64,000 nt of DNA from Brevibacterium sp. CBA3109 (lineage in GTDB: Bacteria > Actinomycetota > Actinomycetes > Actinomycetales > Brevibacteriaceae), in the NCBI RefSeq assembly GCF_040256645.1, contig NZ_CP158281.1:1426001-1490000 (forward strand), given 5' to 3'. The translations under genes and the position numbers were made by a program. Shown here piece after piece: positions 43,489 to 53,366 of this stretch. The stretch's first letter is position 1, and each line of letters opens with the position of its first letter. The notes below the pieces were generated by a model, which was given only the letters and a program-made list of their open reading frames with translations, was not told the DNA's origin and searched no databases.

Positions 43489-44516
43489 GTACCAACAACG
43501 ACAATCAGAATGCTCTCGCCCTCGACGATGTCGGGGACAACGCGATCGAAGCCAAAGAAACAGAAGGCCTGTCCCAGGGCAAGATCGTCTTCCGGAAGTT
43601 CCTTCGCCACAAGGGTGCGATGATCAGCATCGGCGTCTTCGCCTTCGTGGCCCTCTTCGCCTTCAGCTCGGTCGGATTCGGTCCGATTCCAGGGTGGTGG
43701 ATCTACAACCACACAGCCTCGGGGCCAGTCCTGAACCCGGGTGGCGCGCCGACCTGGTCGTTCTCGAACTTCTTCTCGTTGGGCCAGCATCCCTTCGGGC
43801 AGGACGAGATCGGCCGTGACAATTTCGCGCGTGTGATGAAGGGAACGCAGATCTCGATCATCGTCATGGTCATCATCGGGCTCGTCTGCCTCGTCATCGG
43901 CACGATCGTGGGCGCGGTTGCCGGTTACTACCGCGGGTGGATCGATTCGCTGCTCATGCGCATCACGGACGGCTTCATCATCCTGCCCGTCATCGTCATC
44001 GGTTCGATCCTCGGCAAGATGGTCGGCGGTGCGAACGGCCCGTTGCTCGGCCTGGCTCTGGGAGCGATCCTGTGGACCGGGCTGGCACGACTCGTCCGTG
44101 GTGACTTCATGTCCCTGCGCGAACGTGAATTCGTCGACTCGGCGCGCGTTGCCGGGGCCAGCGACTTCCGCATCATGTTCAAACACATGCTGCCCAACGC
44201 CATGGGCGTCATCATCGTCAACACGACTCTGGTGATGAGTCAGGCGATCGTGCTCGAAGCCGCGCTGAGTTACCTCGGCTTCGGCATCCAATCGCCTGGC
44301 ATCTCCTTGGGCCAGCTCATCAGCGAGTACCAGACGTCCTTCGCCACACGTCCGTGGCTGTTCTGGTGGCCCGGTCTGTTCATCATCGTCATTGCTCTGT
44401 GTGTGAACTTCATCGGTGATGGTCTGCGCGATGCGTTCGACCCGCGGATGAAGACCATTCCGAGCTGGAGGAAGATGAAGAAGGCCGAGCGCATGACGCA
44501 GAAAGGCAGGAAGTGA
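43485..44516 (+). CDS. Oligopeptide ABC permease, DppC-like
   Basis: Second channel subunit, 343 residues, normal family size. A hydrophilic N-terminus with the EGLSQGKIVFRKFLRHKGA pattern precedes the first hydrophobic segment, and the EAA loop SLREREFVDSARVAGASDFR lies near residue 210, followed by GLGIQS-like YLGFGIQSPGISLGQLI near residue 262. ATG 43485 overlaps the DppB-like stop; the TGA (44514-44516) overlaps the ATPase start. Confidence 0.94.
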   Translation: MSTNNDNQNALALDDVGDNAIEAKETEGLSQGKIVFRKFLRHKGAMISIGVFAFVALFAFSSVGFGPIPGWWIYNHTASGPVLNPGGAPTWSFSNFFSLGQHPFGQDEIGRDNFARVMKGTQISIIVMVIIGLVCLVIGTIVGAVAGYYRGWIDSLLMRITDGFIILPVIVIGSILGKMVGGANGPLLGLALGAILWTGLARLVRGDFMSLREREFVDSARVAGASDFRIMFKHMLPNAMGVIIVNTTLVMSQAIVLEAALSYLGFGIQSPGISLGQLISEYQTSFATRPWLFWWPGLFIIVIALCVNFIGDGLRDAFDPRMKTIPSWRKMKKAERMTQKGRK

Positions 44517-46444
44517 TGACTGAAGAGACTAGTACAGCCGCATCACCGGTCCTCGACGTCAAAGATCTGGGAGTGAGATTCTGGGTCAATGACGAATGGT
44601 GGATGGCCGCCGAGGAGCTCAACTACACGGTCAACGCCGGTGAAGTGCTCGCGATCGTGGGCGAGTCCGGCTCGGGCAAATCACAGTCGAGTATGTCACT
44701 GCTCGGTCTGCTGCCCAGCAACGGCCGGGCCACCGGTTCGGCCAAGATGGGCGGCACCGAACTCATCGGCATGTCGCCGGATAAGATGCAGCAGATCCGA
44801 GGAAACGAGATCTCCGTCATCTTCCAGGAGCCCATGACGGCGCTCAACCCGGTCTACACGGCAGGTTTCCAGATTGTGGAGACTCTGCGCGTGCACCTGG
44901 ACGTCGGCCCCACCGAGGCCAAAGAGCGGGCTCTGGAACTCATGCGTCTCGTCGAGATCCCGGATCCGGAGGAACGGTTCCATTCGTTCCCCCACCAGCT
45001 CTCGGGCGGACAGCGACAGCGCATCATGATCGCACAGGCTCTGGCCTGCCAGCCGAAACTGCTCATCGCCGACGAGCCGACCACCGCTCTCGACGTCACC
45101 GTGCAGGCGGAGATCCTCAAGCTCATGCGTGAACTGAAGTCGAAGCTCGACGCCGGCATCATCCTCATCACCCACGATATGGGTGTGGTCGCCGATATGG
45201 CCGACCGCATGATCGTGATGAAGGCTGGCCGCGTCGTCGAATCGGGCAACGCGGAAGAGATCTTCTACAACCCGCAGCACCCGTACACGAAACAGCTCCT
45301 CGAGGCCGTGCCGCACTTGGGCGCCGGAACCGGGGGACAGGCCTACGAGACTGAGCTCACCGATGCTCATTCGCCTTCTTCGGACCACGACTCGGATGAT
45401 CGTCCGAATCCTCACACCGACGGTGGGCGCACGCCAGTCGGGACCAAGGCTCCCGGATCCGCCACCGTCGCCGAGGGCGGAGCGAATCGGACCGACGACC
45501 TGGCGGTCGAAGCCAAGGAGATCGCAGAATCCGGTCAGCCCAGCTTCGACATCGAGATGGACTCCACGGAGACCTACTACCACCCCGGGTCTCAGGCCGA
45601 CTTCTCCAAGCCTTCGGCTCTGCAGCTGCGCGATGCTGCGATCGAGTATCCGGCGATCGGACGGAAGAAGGCGTTCCGCGCCGCACACCACATCAACCTG
45701 ATGATCGCTCCAGGAGAGGTCGTGGGGTTGGTGGGTGAATCCGGGTCTGGCAAGACGACGATCGGTCGTGCCGCGCTGGGGCTCCTGCCCACTGTCGAAG
45801 GCGACATGGTCGTCAACGGCAAGAGCATCAAGGGCCTGAGCAACAAGGCGATGCGCCCCCTGCGCAAGGAAGTCGGGATCGTCTTTCAGGATCCCGGCTC
45901 CTCGCTCAACCCGCGCCTGCCCGTGGGCGAGTCAATCGGCGAACCCCTGTATCTCCACGAGGGGATGAAGGGGCCGGCTCTGAGCAAGAGCGTCGAAGAG
46001 CTGCTGACCGCAGTCGAGCTGCCCACATCGATGCGCAACCGCTACCCGCACGAACTCTCGGGTGGTCAGCGACAGAGGATCGGCATCGCCAGGGCGCTGA
46101 CCCTGCGGCCGAAACTGCTCATCGCCGATGAGCCGACCTCGGCACTGGACGTCTCAGTTCAGGCAAAGGTCCTCGATCTGTTCGAGGGTCTGCAGCAGGA
46201 GTATGGATTCGCCTGTCTGTTCATCAGCCACGACCTGGCCGTCATCGAACGCATCGCCTCCCGGATCGCGGTGATGCGACACGGCTACCTGGTGGAGATC
46301 GGGAAGAGCTCGCAAGTCGTCACCAGTCCGGTTCATCCCTACACCCGGCGGCTGCTGTCGGCGGTCCCGGTCCCGGACCCACGGGAGCAGCGCAAGCGTC
46401 GTGAAGCCAGGGACGCCGTCCTGGAGGCCACAGCCAACGCCTGA
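44516..46444 (+). CDS. Oligopeptide ABC transporter double ATPase (DppD-DppF fusion)
   Basis: A 642-residue protein with two nucleotide-binding domains fused in one chain. Domain 1 (about 10-265): Walker A GESGSGKSQ, signature LSGGQRQR, Walker B LLIADEPTTALD. A hydrophilic linker (about 270-355) follows. Domain 2 (about 360-620): GESGSGKTT, LSGGQRQR, LLIADEPTSALD. The two-in-one form replaces the separate DppD and DppF. ATG 44516 is chosen over GTG 44513 because of the spacing from AGGCAGGA upstream. Confidence 0.95.
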   Translation: MTEETSTAASPVLDVKDLGVRFWVNDEWWMAAEELNYTVNAGEVLAIVGESGSGKSQSSMSLLGLLPSNGRATGSAKMGGTELIGMSPDKMQQIRGNEISVIFQEPMTALNPVYTAGFQIVETLRVHLDVGPTEAKERALELMRLVEIPDPEERFHSFPHQLSGGQRQRIMIAQALACQPKLLIADEPTTALDVTVQAEILKLMRELKSKLDAGIILITHDMGVVADMADRMIVMKAGRVVESGNAEEIFYNPQHPYTKQLLEAVPHLGAGTGGQAYETELTDAHSPSSDHDSDDRPNPHTDGGRTPVGTKAPGSATVAEGGANRTDDLAVEAKEIAESGQPSFDIEMDSTETYYHPGSQADFSKPSALQLRDAAIEYPAIGRKKAFRAAHHINLMIAPGEVVGLVGESGSGKTTIGRAALGLLPTVEGDMVVNGKSIKGLSNKAMRPLRKEVGIVFQDPGSSLNPRLPVGESIGEPLYLHEGMKGPALSKSVEELLTAVELPTSMRNRYPHELSGGQRQRIGIARALTLRPKLLIADEPTSALDVSVQAKVLDLFEGLQQEYGFACLFISHDLAVIERIASRIAVMRHGYLVEIGKSSQVVTSPVHPYTRRLLSAVPVPDPREQRKRREARDAVLEATANA

Positions 46445-46615
46445 TCTCGGGTCAGCACAGCGGCCGGTACGGGCATTCGGTGGTCGCAGTGGACGGGTCA
46501 GATTCGCTTCCGAGCGGATTCTCACTCGACACTGCGGCCACCGAATGCATTCACGTTCGCGTTCCTCTTGCACGGTTTTGACCACCACCTGTCATTTTCG
46601 GTCAGCGGGTGGCCG

Positions 46616-46621
46616 TATAAT
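46616..46621 (+). promoter_or_regulatory. -10 element of typA
   Basis: A consensus TATAAT 51 bases before the typA ATG; the -35 region is weak. Downstream in the leader, GGTCCG and CGGACC (46631-46645) form a small hairpin. Confidence 0.5.
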
Positions 46622-46671
46622 GGTCTGTTGGGTCCGCACCGGACCAATCTCTCTAGCTCATAAGGTTCTTG

Positions 46672-48582
46672 ATGACTGAAGCCATCACGCGTCGGGAAAA
46701 CCGCCGCAACGTCGCAATCGTCGCCCACGTCGACCACGGCAAGACCACACTGGTCGACGCCATGCTCCGCCAGACCGGTGTGTTCAGCGAACACGGTGAT
46801 TTTGCTGAACGCGTCATGGACTCCGGAGACCTCGAACGCGAGAAGGGCATCACCATTCTCGCGAAGAACACCTCGGTTCTCTACAACGGACCGTCTGCTG
46901 GTGACGACCATATCGTCATCAACGTCATCGACACGCCGGGGCACGCCGACTTCGGCGGAGAGGTCGAACGCGGCCTGTCCATGGTCGACGGCGTCGTCCT
47001 CCTCGTCGACGCATCCGAGGGCCCTCTTCCCCAGACCCGCTTCGTGCTGCGCAAGGCGCTGGCCGCGAAGCTGCCGGTCATCCTGCTGATCAACAAGACC
47101 GACCGCGCCGATGCTCGCATCGACGGAGTCGTCGAAGAATCCCAGGACCTGCTCCTCGGCCTCGCCTCAGACCTCGCGGACGAAGTTCCCGACCTCGACA
47201 TCGACTCGGTCCTCAACGTGCCCACCGTCTTCGCCGCAGCCAAGGTCGGCGCAGCCTCCCTCGAGCAGCCTGCTGATGGTGAGGCCCCGTCCAACCCGGA
47301 CCTGGAGCCACTGTTCAAGACGATCCTCGAGACCATTCCGGCTCCGGAGATCAACGACGACGACATCCTCCAGGCGCACGTGACCAACCTCGACGCCTCG
47401 CCGTTCCTCGGCCGTCTTGCTCTGCTGCGTATCTTCGGCGGCACCCTGCGCAAGGGCCAGCAGGTCGCATGGGCGCGCGGCGATGACATCAGTTCGGTCA
47501 AGATCACCGAGCTTCTCGAAACCCAGGGCCTTGACCGGGTCCCGGCCACCGAGGCCTCTGCCGGCGACATCGTCGCTGTGGCAGGCATCCCCGACATCAT
47601 GATCGGCGACACGCTCACCGACTTGAATAACCCGAAGCCCATGCCTGCGATCGTCATCGACGATCCTGCAATCTCGATGACCGTGGGCATCAACACCTCG
47701 CCACTGGCAGGTCGCGAAAAAGGCACCAAGGTCACCGCTCGCATGGTCAAGGATCGTCTTGACCAAGAACTCGTCGGCAACGTCTCACTCAAGGTGCTGC
47801 CCACCGAGCGCCCCGACGCTTGGGAAGTTCAGGGACGCGGAGAACTCGCGCTGGCCATCCTCGTCGAGCAGATGCGCCGCGAGGGCTTCGAGCTCACCGT
47901 CGGCAAACCACAGGTTGTGACCAAGAAGGTTGACGGCAAGGTCCACGAGCCCTTCGAAGAACTCCAGATCGACGTTCCCGAAGACTACCTCGGAGCCGTC
48001 ACCCAGCTCATGGCCGCCCGCAAGGGCGTCATGTCGACCATGACGAACCACGGCACCGGCTGGGTCCGGATGGAATTCACCGTCCCCGCACGTGGACTCA
48101 TCGGCTTCCGCACGCGCTTCCTCACGGAGACGCGCGGCACCGGCATCGCGAACTCCTTCTCGGCCGGATATGGCCCCTGGGCCGGCAACATCGAGTTCCG
48201 CATCAACGGATCCCTCGTCGCCGACCGCCCCGGATCCGTGACCCCGTACGCGATGATCAACCTGCAGGAACGCGGCACTTTCTTCGTGCAGCCGACCTCG
48301 GAGGTCTACACGGGCCAGATCGTGGGAGAGAACTCACGCGCCGACGACATGGACGTCAACATCACGAAGGAGAAGAAGCTGACGAACATGCGTTCGGCCT
48401 CGGCAGACTCCTTCGAGAACCTGACCCCGCCGCGCAAGCTGACCCTCGAGGAAAGTCTCGAATTCGCCCGCGAGGACGAATGCGTTGAGGTCACACCCGG
48501 TGCAGTGCGCATCCGCAAGCTGGAACTCGACCCGAAGGAACGCGCGAAGACCTACGCCAAGATGCGTAAACAGAACGCGTGA
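46672..48582 (+). CDS. typA: Ribosome-associated GTPase TypA/BipA
   Basis: A translational GTPase that binds the ribosome and aids assembly or stress responses. The 636-residue product has G1 AHVDHGKTT, G2 KGITI, G3 DTPGHADF, G4 NKTD, and the C-terminal BipA domain with family-typical TSEVYTGQIVGENSR. ATG 46672 with AAGG upstream is chosen over TTG 46669. First gene of the conserved block resembling M. tuberculosis Rv1165 onward. Confidence 0.97.
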   Translation: MTEAITRRENRRNVAIVAHVDHGKTTLVDAMLRQTGVFSEHGDFAERVMDSGDLEREKGITILAKNTSVLYNGPSAGDDHIVINVIDTPGHADFGGEVERGLSMVDGVVLLVDASEGPLPQTRFVLRKALAAKLPVILLINKTDRADARIDGVVEESQDLLLGLASDLADEVPDLDIDSVLNVPTVFAAAKVGAASLEQPADGEAPSNPDLEPLFKTILETIPAPEINDDDILQAHVTNLDASPFLGRLALLRIFGGTLRKGQQVAWARGDDISSVKITELLETQGLDRVPATEASAGDIVAVAGIPDIMIGDTLTDLNNPKPMPAIVIDDPAISMTVGINTSPLAGREKGTKVTARMVKDRLDQELVGNVSLKVLPTERPDAWEVQGRGELALAILVEQMRREGFELTVGKPQVVTKKVDGKVHEPFEELQIDVPEDYLGAVTQLMAARKGVMSTMTNHGTGWVRMEFTVPARGLIGFRTRFLTETRGTGIANSFSAGYGPWAGNIEFRINGSLVADRPGSVTPYAMINLQERGTFFVQPTSEVYTGQIVGENSRADDMDVNITKEKKLTNMRSASADSFENLTPPRKLTLEESLEFAREDECVEVTPGAVRIRKLELDPKERAKTYAKMRKQNA

Positions 48583-48622
48583 TTTCTCACACCACAGTAT
48601 GACCTCGAGCGCTCAGGACCCC

Positions 48623-49954
48623 ATGACCGTCGTACCCCGCGTCCTCTTCGTGCATGCTCATCCCGACGATGAGACGATCACGACCGGAGGCACAATTGCC
48701 GCGCTAGTCGGCGAGGGGGCGCAGGTCACGGTCCTGAGCGCCACACGAGGCGAGGCCGGCGAGGTCATCCCCGCCGACCTCAAGGGTCTCGAAGGGAATC
48801 GGACCGGGCTCGCCCGCGTCCGGGAATCAGAGGTCGCCGAGGCGATGGCTGCACTGGGCGTGCGCGAACACCTATTCCTGGGTGGCGATGCCCACACCTT
48901 CGAAGACTCCGGGATGGAATGGGGCGCCGATGGCCACGCCGTCGCAGCCTCTACCATGCCGGCCAATGCTCTCTGTGCTGCCGAACTCTCGACCGTTGCC
49001 CGCTACATCGCGGCCGTCATCGACAATGTCCGTCCGCATGCGGTCATCACCTACGCCTCTAACGGAGGCTATGGCCACCCCGACCACGTGCGCGTCCATG
49101 AGGCCACCGTCGCCGCCGTCGATGCCGCTGCCTGGAGGACCGGGCGACTGCTGTTCGTCGATGTCCCCGCCGAGGCTGCCCGCGAAACGTTCGACGCTGA
49201 CCAGCCCGGATTTGCCGAAACCGGCTTCTCACCGGCCCAGACGATTCCCACCAAACCACCCGTGAGTGAGATCGTCGTCGCCCAGGACATCTCTTCGCTC
49301 CTGGGGGTCAAACGCGCGGCCTTGGCCGCCCACCGCACCCAGGTGACTGTCTCCGGGGCGTTCTTCGCCCTGTCGAACGGCATCGGCATGAAGATCGTCG
49401 ACCACGAGTACTACTCCATCGGCGCAGGAACACCCATCTCCTCCCAGCGTCTGCTCTCGGGTCGAGCACCTCACGTGCTCGCTGACCTCGATATCGACGT
49501 CTGCGAAACGCAGGCCCCGGGTGCCGCCACTGATGCCGCACCTCTTCGTCGCCGACGTCGGAAGCCGAAGAAGCCCGGCTTCTTCGCCTTTGCCCACGCG
49601 GTGGTGCTGGCTGTGCTCATCGGCTTCCTCGGCGCAATGCAGCACCTCAACGTGAGCGTCTTCGACCTGTCGGGCGCCACAGTCATTCTGCCCTGGGGGT
49701 TGGCCCTGTCTCTTCTCCTGGCTGCTTGTGGACTCTGGCACCTCAAAACGATGTATCTGAGCTCCTCACCGATGCTGGTCGCCGCATTCGTCATCGTCAT
49801 CCTCTCCTATGTCCTCGGTCAGCCGACGTGGCTGCCCGGCGCGGACATCATCGTGACCGGCACGCTGCGCTCAGCAGCCTGGCTGATCGGTCCGATGCTC
49901 ATCGCCGCCATCTTCGCGTTCATCAAGGTGCGGCGGCCCGAAGCAGCACGTTAG
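48623..49954 (+). CDS. mshB: MshB-like N-acetyl sugar deacetylase fused to a membrane domain
   Basis: Probably removes the acetyl group from GlcNAc-Ins in mycothiol synthesis. The 443-residue product starts MTVVPRVLFVHAHPDDETIT, with zinc-binding HAHPDDE, and has the second metal segment GGYGHPDHVRVHEATVAAV near residue 150, which is the MshB type. A C-terminal extension (from about 345) holds a very basic RRRRRKPKKPG stretch and about three to four hydrophobic segments, not part of the catalytic family. ATG 48623 gives the family N-terminus; ATG 48599 is possible. Its position after typA matches M. tuberculosis (Rv1165, Rv1170). Confidence 0.75.
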   Translation: MTVVPRVLFVHAHPDDETITTGGTIAALVGEGAQVTVLSATRGEAGEVIPADLKGLEGNRTGLARVRESEVAEAMAALGVREHLFLGGDAHTFEDSGMEWGADGHAVAASTMPANALCAAELSTVARYIAAVIDNVRPHAVITYASNGGYGHPDHVRVHEATVAAVDAAAWRTGRLLFVDVPAEAARETFDADQPGFAETGFSPAQTIPTKPPVSEIVVAQDISSLLGVKRAALAAHRTQVTVSGAFFALSNGIGMKIVDHEYYSIGAGTPISSQRLLSGRAPHVLADLDIDVCETQAPGAATDAAPLRRRRRKPKKPGFFAFAHAVVLAVLIGFLGAMQHLNVSVFDLSGATVILPWGLALSLLLAACGLWHLKTMYLSSSPMLVAAFVIVILSYVLGQPTWLPGADIIVTGTLRSAAWLIGPMLIAAIFAFIKVRRPEAAR

Positions 49955-49967
49955 AACCGGGAGAATC

Positions 49968-51725
49968 ATGCCCAGGCAGACCCTGTCCCCTTCCTCACCG
50001 AACCCCGGCGGGCGCCCGCGGGGTGCTGCGGAGACTCCGAAGCGGAGACCGTGGCTGATCGCTGTATTCGTCCTGCTCGTCCTCGCTGCCATCTACCTGG
50101 TGGTCGGGTTCCTCACCGGACGTGTCCTTACGCCGGGGACAACGGTCGTCGGCGTCGATATCGGCGGCCAATCCACCACCGCTGCCGAAGCGACTCTGCG
50201 AGAGGAACTCGGTGACAAGGCGGGGGAGAAGATCGTGCTCAAGGCGGGAAAGCCCACCGCCGCACTCGACCCCGAAAAGGCGGGAGTCAGCTTCGACATC
50301 CCGGCGACCATCAGCCGGGCCACCGGATTCACCCTTGATCCGGCCATCATCTGGGACCGGCTCTTCGGTGATGACGAAATCGAACCGGTCATCAGCATCG
50401 ACGATGAAACCTTTGAGGAAGTCACCGGCAAGGTGACTGAATCCCTTGAGATCGAACCAGTCGACGCCGAAGTCAGCTTCGTCAAGGCCAAGCCGGAGAT
50501 CAAAGACGGTGCCAGCGGTCAGACCGTCGATGCCGGACAGGTGCGCAAAGCCATCGAGGATTCGTGGCTGCGCACCGGGGACGCGCTGCCGGTCACTGCA
50601 ACCGACGTCGAACCCGACATCACCACCGCTGAGGCGAAGGACGTCGTCGAGGGATTCGCCAAGGACGCTGTGAGCAAGGATCTGAGCGTACGCGCTGAAC
50701 CTGCGAAGGACGCCGACTCGGATGTCGATGCCGGTGATCTGACGATCAGCTCGACAACGATCGCGAAGACCCTGACATTTGCACCGAAGGACTCGAAGTT
50801 GACCCCAGTCTTCGACGAGGAGGACCTGCAGAAACGTGTCCTGGCAGCCAACAAGGACGTGGGCAAGCCTGCCAAAGATGCAAGTTTCACGATCAAGGAC
50901 GGCAAACCGCAGGTGGTGGAGTCCGAAACGGGAATCGGTATCAAGAAAGACGAGCTGACCAAGGCCGTCACCGACGCCATCACGGGAGAGACCGACAAGC
51001 CAACGGTCACGCTCGACTCCGTGAAGCCGGACTTCACCACGAAAGAAGCGAAGAAGGCCGATGTCTCCGACGTGATGTCCGACTTCTCAACCGGCTATTC
51101 CTCGGAGCCCAACCGCGACACCAACCTCAAGGTCGCTGCGAAGAAGGTCTCCGGCACAGTCGTTCAGCCAGGGGAGCAGTTCTCCCTCAACGAAGCCATC
51201 GGACAGCGCACGGCGGCCAACGGATATAAGGCTGCGGGAGTCATCTCGAATGGACAGATGAAGGAGGACTTCGGTGGGGGAGTCTCCCAGGTGTCGACGA
51301 CGCTGTTCAACGCCGCCTACTTCGCCGGCTTCGACCTGGACGAACACCAGGCGCATTCGCGCTATATCTCCCGCTACCCGGAAGGCCGGGAAGCCACACT
51401 GGACTGGGCGACGATCGACATGAAGTTCACGAACACGTCGAAGCAGCCGATCGTCCTCGACATGTACCTATCCGGCGGAGAGGTCCACGCGAAGGTCTTC
51501 GGTGACAAGAAGCTCAAGGTCGAGTCGGACTCCTCCGGCCGGTACAACTACAGTTCGCCCGGGTCCATTACCGATTCGGGTCCCGAGTGCAGGCCTCAGT
51601 CTCCAAAGCAGGGATGGTCGATCAAGATCACGCGGACGATGGAGGACATCGAGTCGGGTAAGACGTCGAAGGACTCATTCGTCACCGTCTATCGGCCGGT
51701 GAACAAGGTTGAGTGCAAGGACTGA
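49968..51725 (+). CDS. VanW family protein with peptidoglycan-binding-like repeats
   Basis: A 585-residue membrane-anchored extracellular protein. After a basic N-terminus and one hydrophobic segment (about 28-47) come two repeated domains of the YoaR/PG_binding_4 type (about 60-375) and the VanW domain (about 385-490, GEQFSLNEAIGQRTAANGY, DFGGGVSQVSTTLFNAAYFA). VanW's role is unknown; it is linked to cell wall, in part in vancomycin-resistance loci. Thirteen bases after the mshB-like gene, so probably cotranscribed. Confidence 0.88.
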   Translation: MPRQTLSPSSPNPGGRPRGAAETPKRRPWLIAVFVLLVLAAIYLVVGFLTGRVLTPGTTVVGVDIGGQSTTAAEATLREELGDKAGEKIVLKAGKPTAALDPEKAGVSFDIPATISRATGFTLDPAIIWDRLFGDDEIEPVISIDDETFEEVTGKVTESLEIEPVDAEVSFVKAKPEIKDGASGQTVDAGQVRKAIEDSWLRTGDALPVTATDVEPDITTAEAKDVVEGFAKDAVSKDLSVRAEPAKDADSDVDAGDLTISSTTIAKTLTFAPKDSKLTPVFDEEDLQKRVLAANKDVGKPAKDASFTIKDGKPQVVESETGIGIKKDELTKAVTDAITGETDKPTVTLDSVKPDFTTKEAKKADVSDVMSDFSTGYSSEPNRDTNLKVAAKKVSGTVVQPGEQFSLNEAIGQRTAANGYKAAGVISNGQMKEDFGGGVSQVSTTLFNAAYFAGFDLDEHQAHSRYISRYPEGREATLDWATIDMKFTNTSKQPIVLDMYLSGGEVHAKVFGDKKLKVESDSSGRYNYSSPGSITDSGPECRPQSPKQGWSIKITRTMEDIESGKTSKDSFVTVYRPVNKVECKD

Positions 51726-51765
51726 TCCGCCGCAATCGCTGAGGTGCCTGAGCCGCTGACGAGCC

Positions 51766-52839
51766 TCAGCCGCGGCTGGCGAACCAGGATCGGTGACGGA
51801 CTGTGGCACCAAGTGAGGTGAAGAGGTTCAGCGCGGCTTCATTGCTCGCCTCCACATCAACGAGGTAGGAGCGGACTCCTCGCTGCGACAGCAGGGCTGC
51901 AGCAGCCCTGGCCACGGAACGGCCGGCCCCGCGCCGGCGCAGATCGGGACGGGTGACGAGATTCGTCAACACACCCCATTTGCTGCGTTCGACGATCCGG
52001 GCACTGGCCACCATCGACCGACTGCCATCCGGACGATCGGCGAAGGCCGTGACGAACTCACACGGATCTGAGGCTTCGATGAGCCCACGGAGTGCCTCCT
52101 CCGAGCCCGGATCGCGCTCACTCGTCCACGCCGCATAATGCATGGGGCTCGGCTCTTCGCTGACGTCGATCGACAGCCCGGGTGCAGCCGCATCACCGGG
52201 ATGCGCCGCTCCAGCAGCCGCCTCGGCGGTGGAACCGGCCAGCAGGAAGACCGGTTCGGAAGGGGAATAGCCCCGGGCCGAAAGCAGTGGCGCCAGACCC
52301 TCGCACGCCGGGGCCAGTGAACTGGAATCCTCGCTCGAATAGATCTGGATGCAGCTTGGCTTCTCCCGTGCTGAGTACCAGGCTTCGACAGCATCGAGGC
52401 TCTGCTCCCAGTCCATTCCGGTGTCTGTGACGGGCAGGCAGCTGTTGGCGCGTCTGGTCACCGATTCGGAGCTGCGCAGCAGCCATCCCTTCTGCAGCAA
52501 GCCGATGTCATTGGCATCTTCGGCGCTCTCGTTGCGCAGATTCTCCATGTGCAGCCAGGAGATGTCCTGCGGCAGCCATGCCGCGGCCGAAATCCTGCGC
52601 AGGTCGACGGCGGAGACGATCTCGTGGGTGCGACCCGATTTGGTCGGTGCTGGTGGAACTTCGTGGACGAGCATGATCTGTTCTCGGGTGATCCGAATCG
52701 GTCCGCGCTTGGTCCCGATCTCCACCGATGACTCGTCTGCGCTGTTGACGACGCCGAGGGCATCCGAGGTCGAGTGCGTATCACCGGGCTCGAGCAAATA
52801 CCGCACGACCACTCTTTTGCCGGGCTGCAGATCGTCCAC
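51766..52839 (-). CDS. GNAT family acetyltransferase with N-terminal extension
   Basis: A 357-residue protein. The C-terminal third is a GNAT domain with the acetyl-CoA loop RPDLRRRGAGRSVARAAAA near residue 300 and ASNEAALNLFTSLGA. The N-terminal part begins with a small beta domain (about 1-55) then a region without clear catalytic signature. The architecture resembles the actinobacterial Rv0428c/CG3035-type group, for which N-acetylglutamate synthase activity has been proposed for a corynebacterial member; that assignment is uncertain here. GTG 52839 has GGAAGG 6 bases upstream. Confidence 0.75.
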   Translation of the reverse strand: MDDLQPGKRVVVRYLLEPGDTHSTSDALGVVNSADESSVEIGTKRGPIRITREQIMLVHEVPPAPTKSGRTHEIVSAVDLRRISAAAWLPQDISWLHMENLRNESAEDANDIGLLQKGWLLRSSESVTRRANSCLPVTDTGMDWEQSLDAVEAWYSAREKPSCIQIYSSEDSSSLAPACEGLAPLLSARGYSPSEPVFLLAGSTAEAAAGAAHPGDAAAPGLSIDVSEEPSPMHYAAWTSERDPGSEEALRGLIEASDPCEFVTAFADRPDGSRSMVASARIVERSKWGVLTNLVTRPDLRRRGAGRSVARAAAALLSQRGVRSYLVDVEASNEAALNLFTSLGATVRHRSWFASRG

Positions 52840-53039
52840 TTGTCGCCTTCCGCCGAAACGTCTTGGAGCTCTTGCACCTCCAGCCTAATCCAGGGTGTAT
52901 CGCAGCCGCTGCAGGCGTGACGGGGGACACGAATGTGAAAGAAGGATCACGTCGACCCGATGGGACCCCGCGGGGCCAGTAGGCGTAGTCTTAGGCTGTA
53001 TACGTGCAATCTCGTTGAGTCTTAATAGGAGTCGAACTC

Positions 53040-53363
53040 GTGACGTACATCATTGCCCAGCCTTGTGTCGATCTGAAGGACAAGGCCTGCATCGACGAAT
53101 GTCCGGTCGACTGCATCTATGAAGGTGAGCGCAGCCTTTACATCCACCCAGACGAATGCGTCGACTGCGGTGCCTGTGAGCCGGTCTGCCCCGTGGAGGC
53201 GATCTTCTACGAAGACGACACTCCGGAGGAATGGGCGGAGTACTACAAGGCCAACGTCGAATTCTTCGATGAGCTCGGGTCACCCGGTGGCGCCGCGAAG
53301 CTGGGCAACACCGGCCTGGATCACCCGATCATCGCTGCTCTGCCTCTGCAGCAGCACGACTGA
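53040..53363 (+). CDS. fdxA: Seven-iron ferredoxin FdxA
   Basis: A 107-residue ferredoxin carrying one [3Fe-4S] and one [4Fe-4S] cluster. Cysteines at 9, 17, 21 and 25 in the first motif group (PCVDLKDKACIDECPVDC) and 40, 43, 46, 50 in CVDCGACEPVCPVEAI are all present. The C-terminus is the extended actinobacterial form. GTG 53040 follows AGGAG by 9 bases. Its 3-base spacing to the dapC gene and the M. tuberculosis fdxC-dapC (Rv1177-Rv1178) pair support an operon. Confidence 0.96.
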   Translation: MTYIIAQPCVDLKDKACIDECPVDCIYEGERSLYIHPDECVDCGACEPVCPVEAIFYEDDTPEEWAEYYKANVEFFDELGSPGGAAKLGNTGLDHPIIAALPLQQHD

Positions 53364-53366
53364 GCC

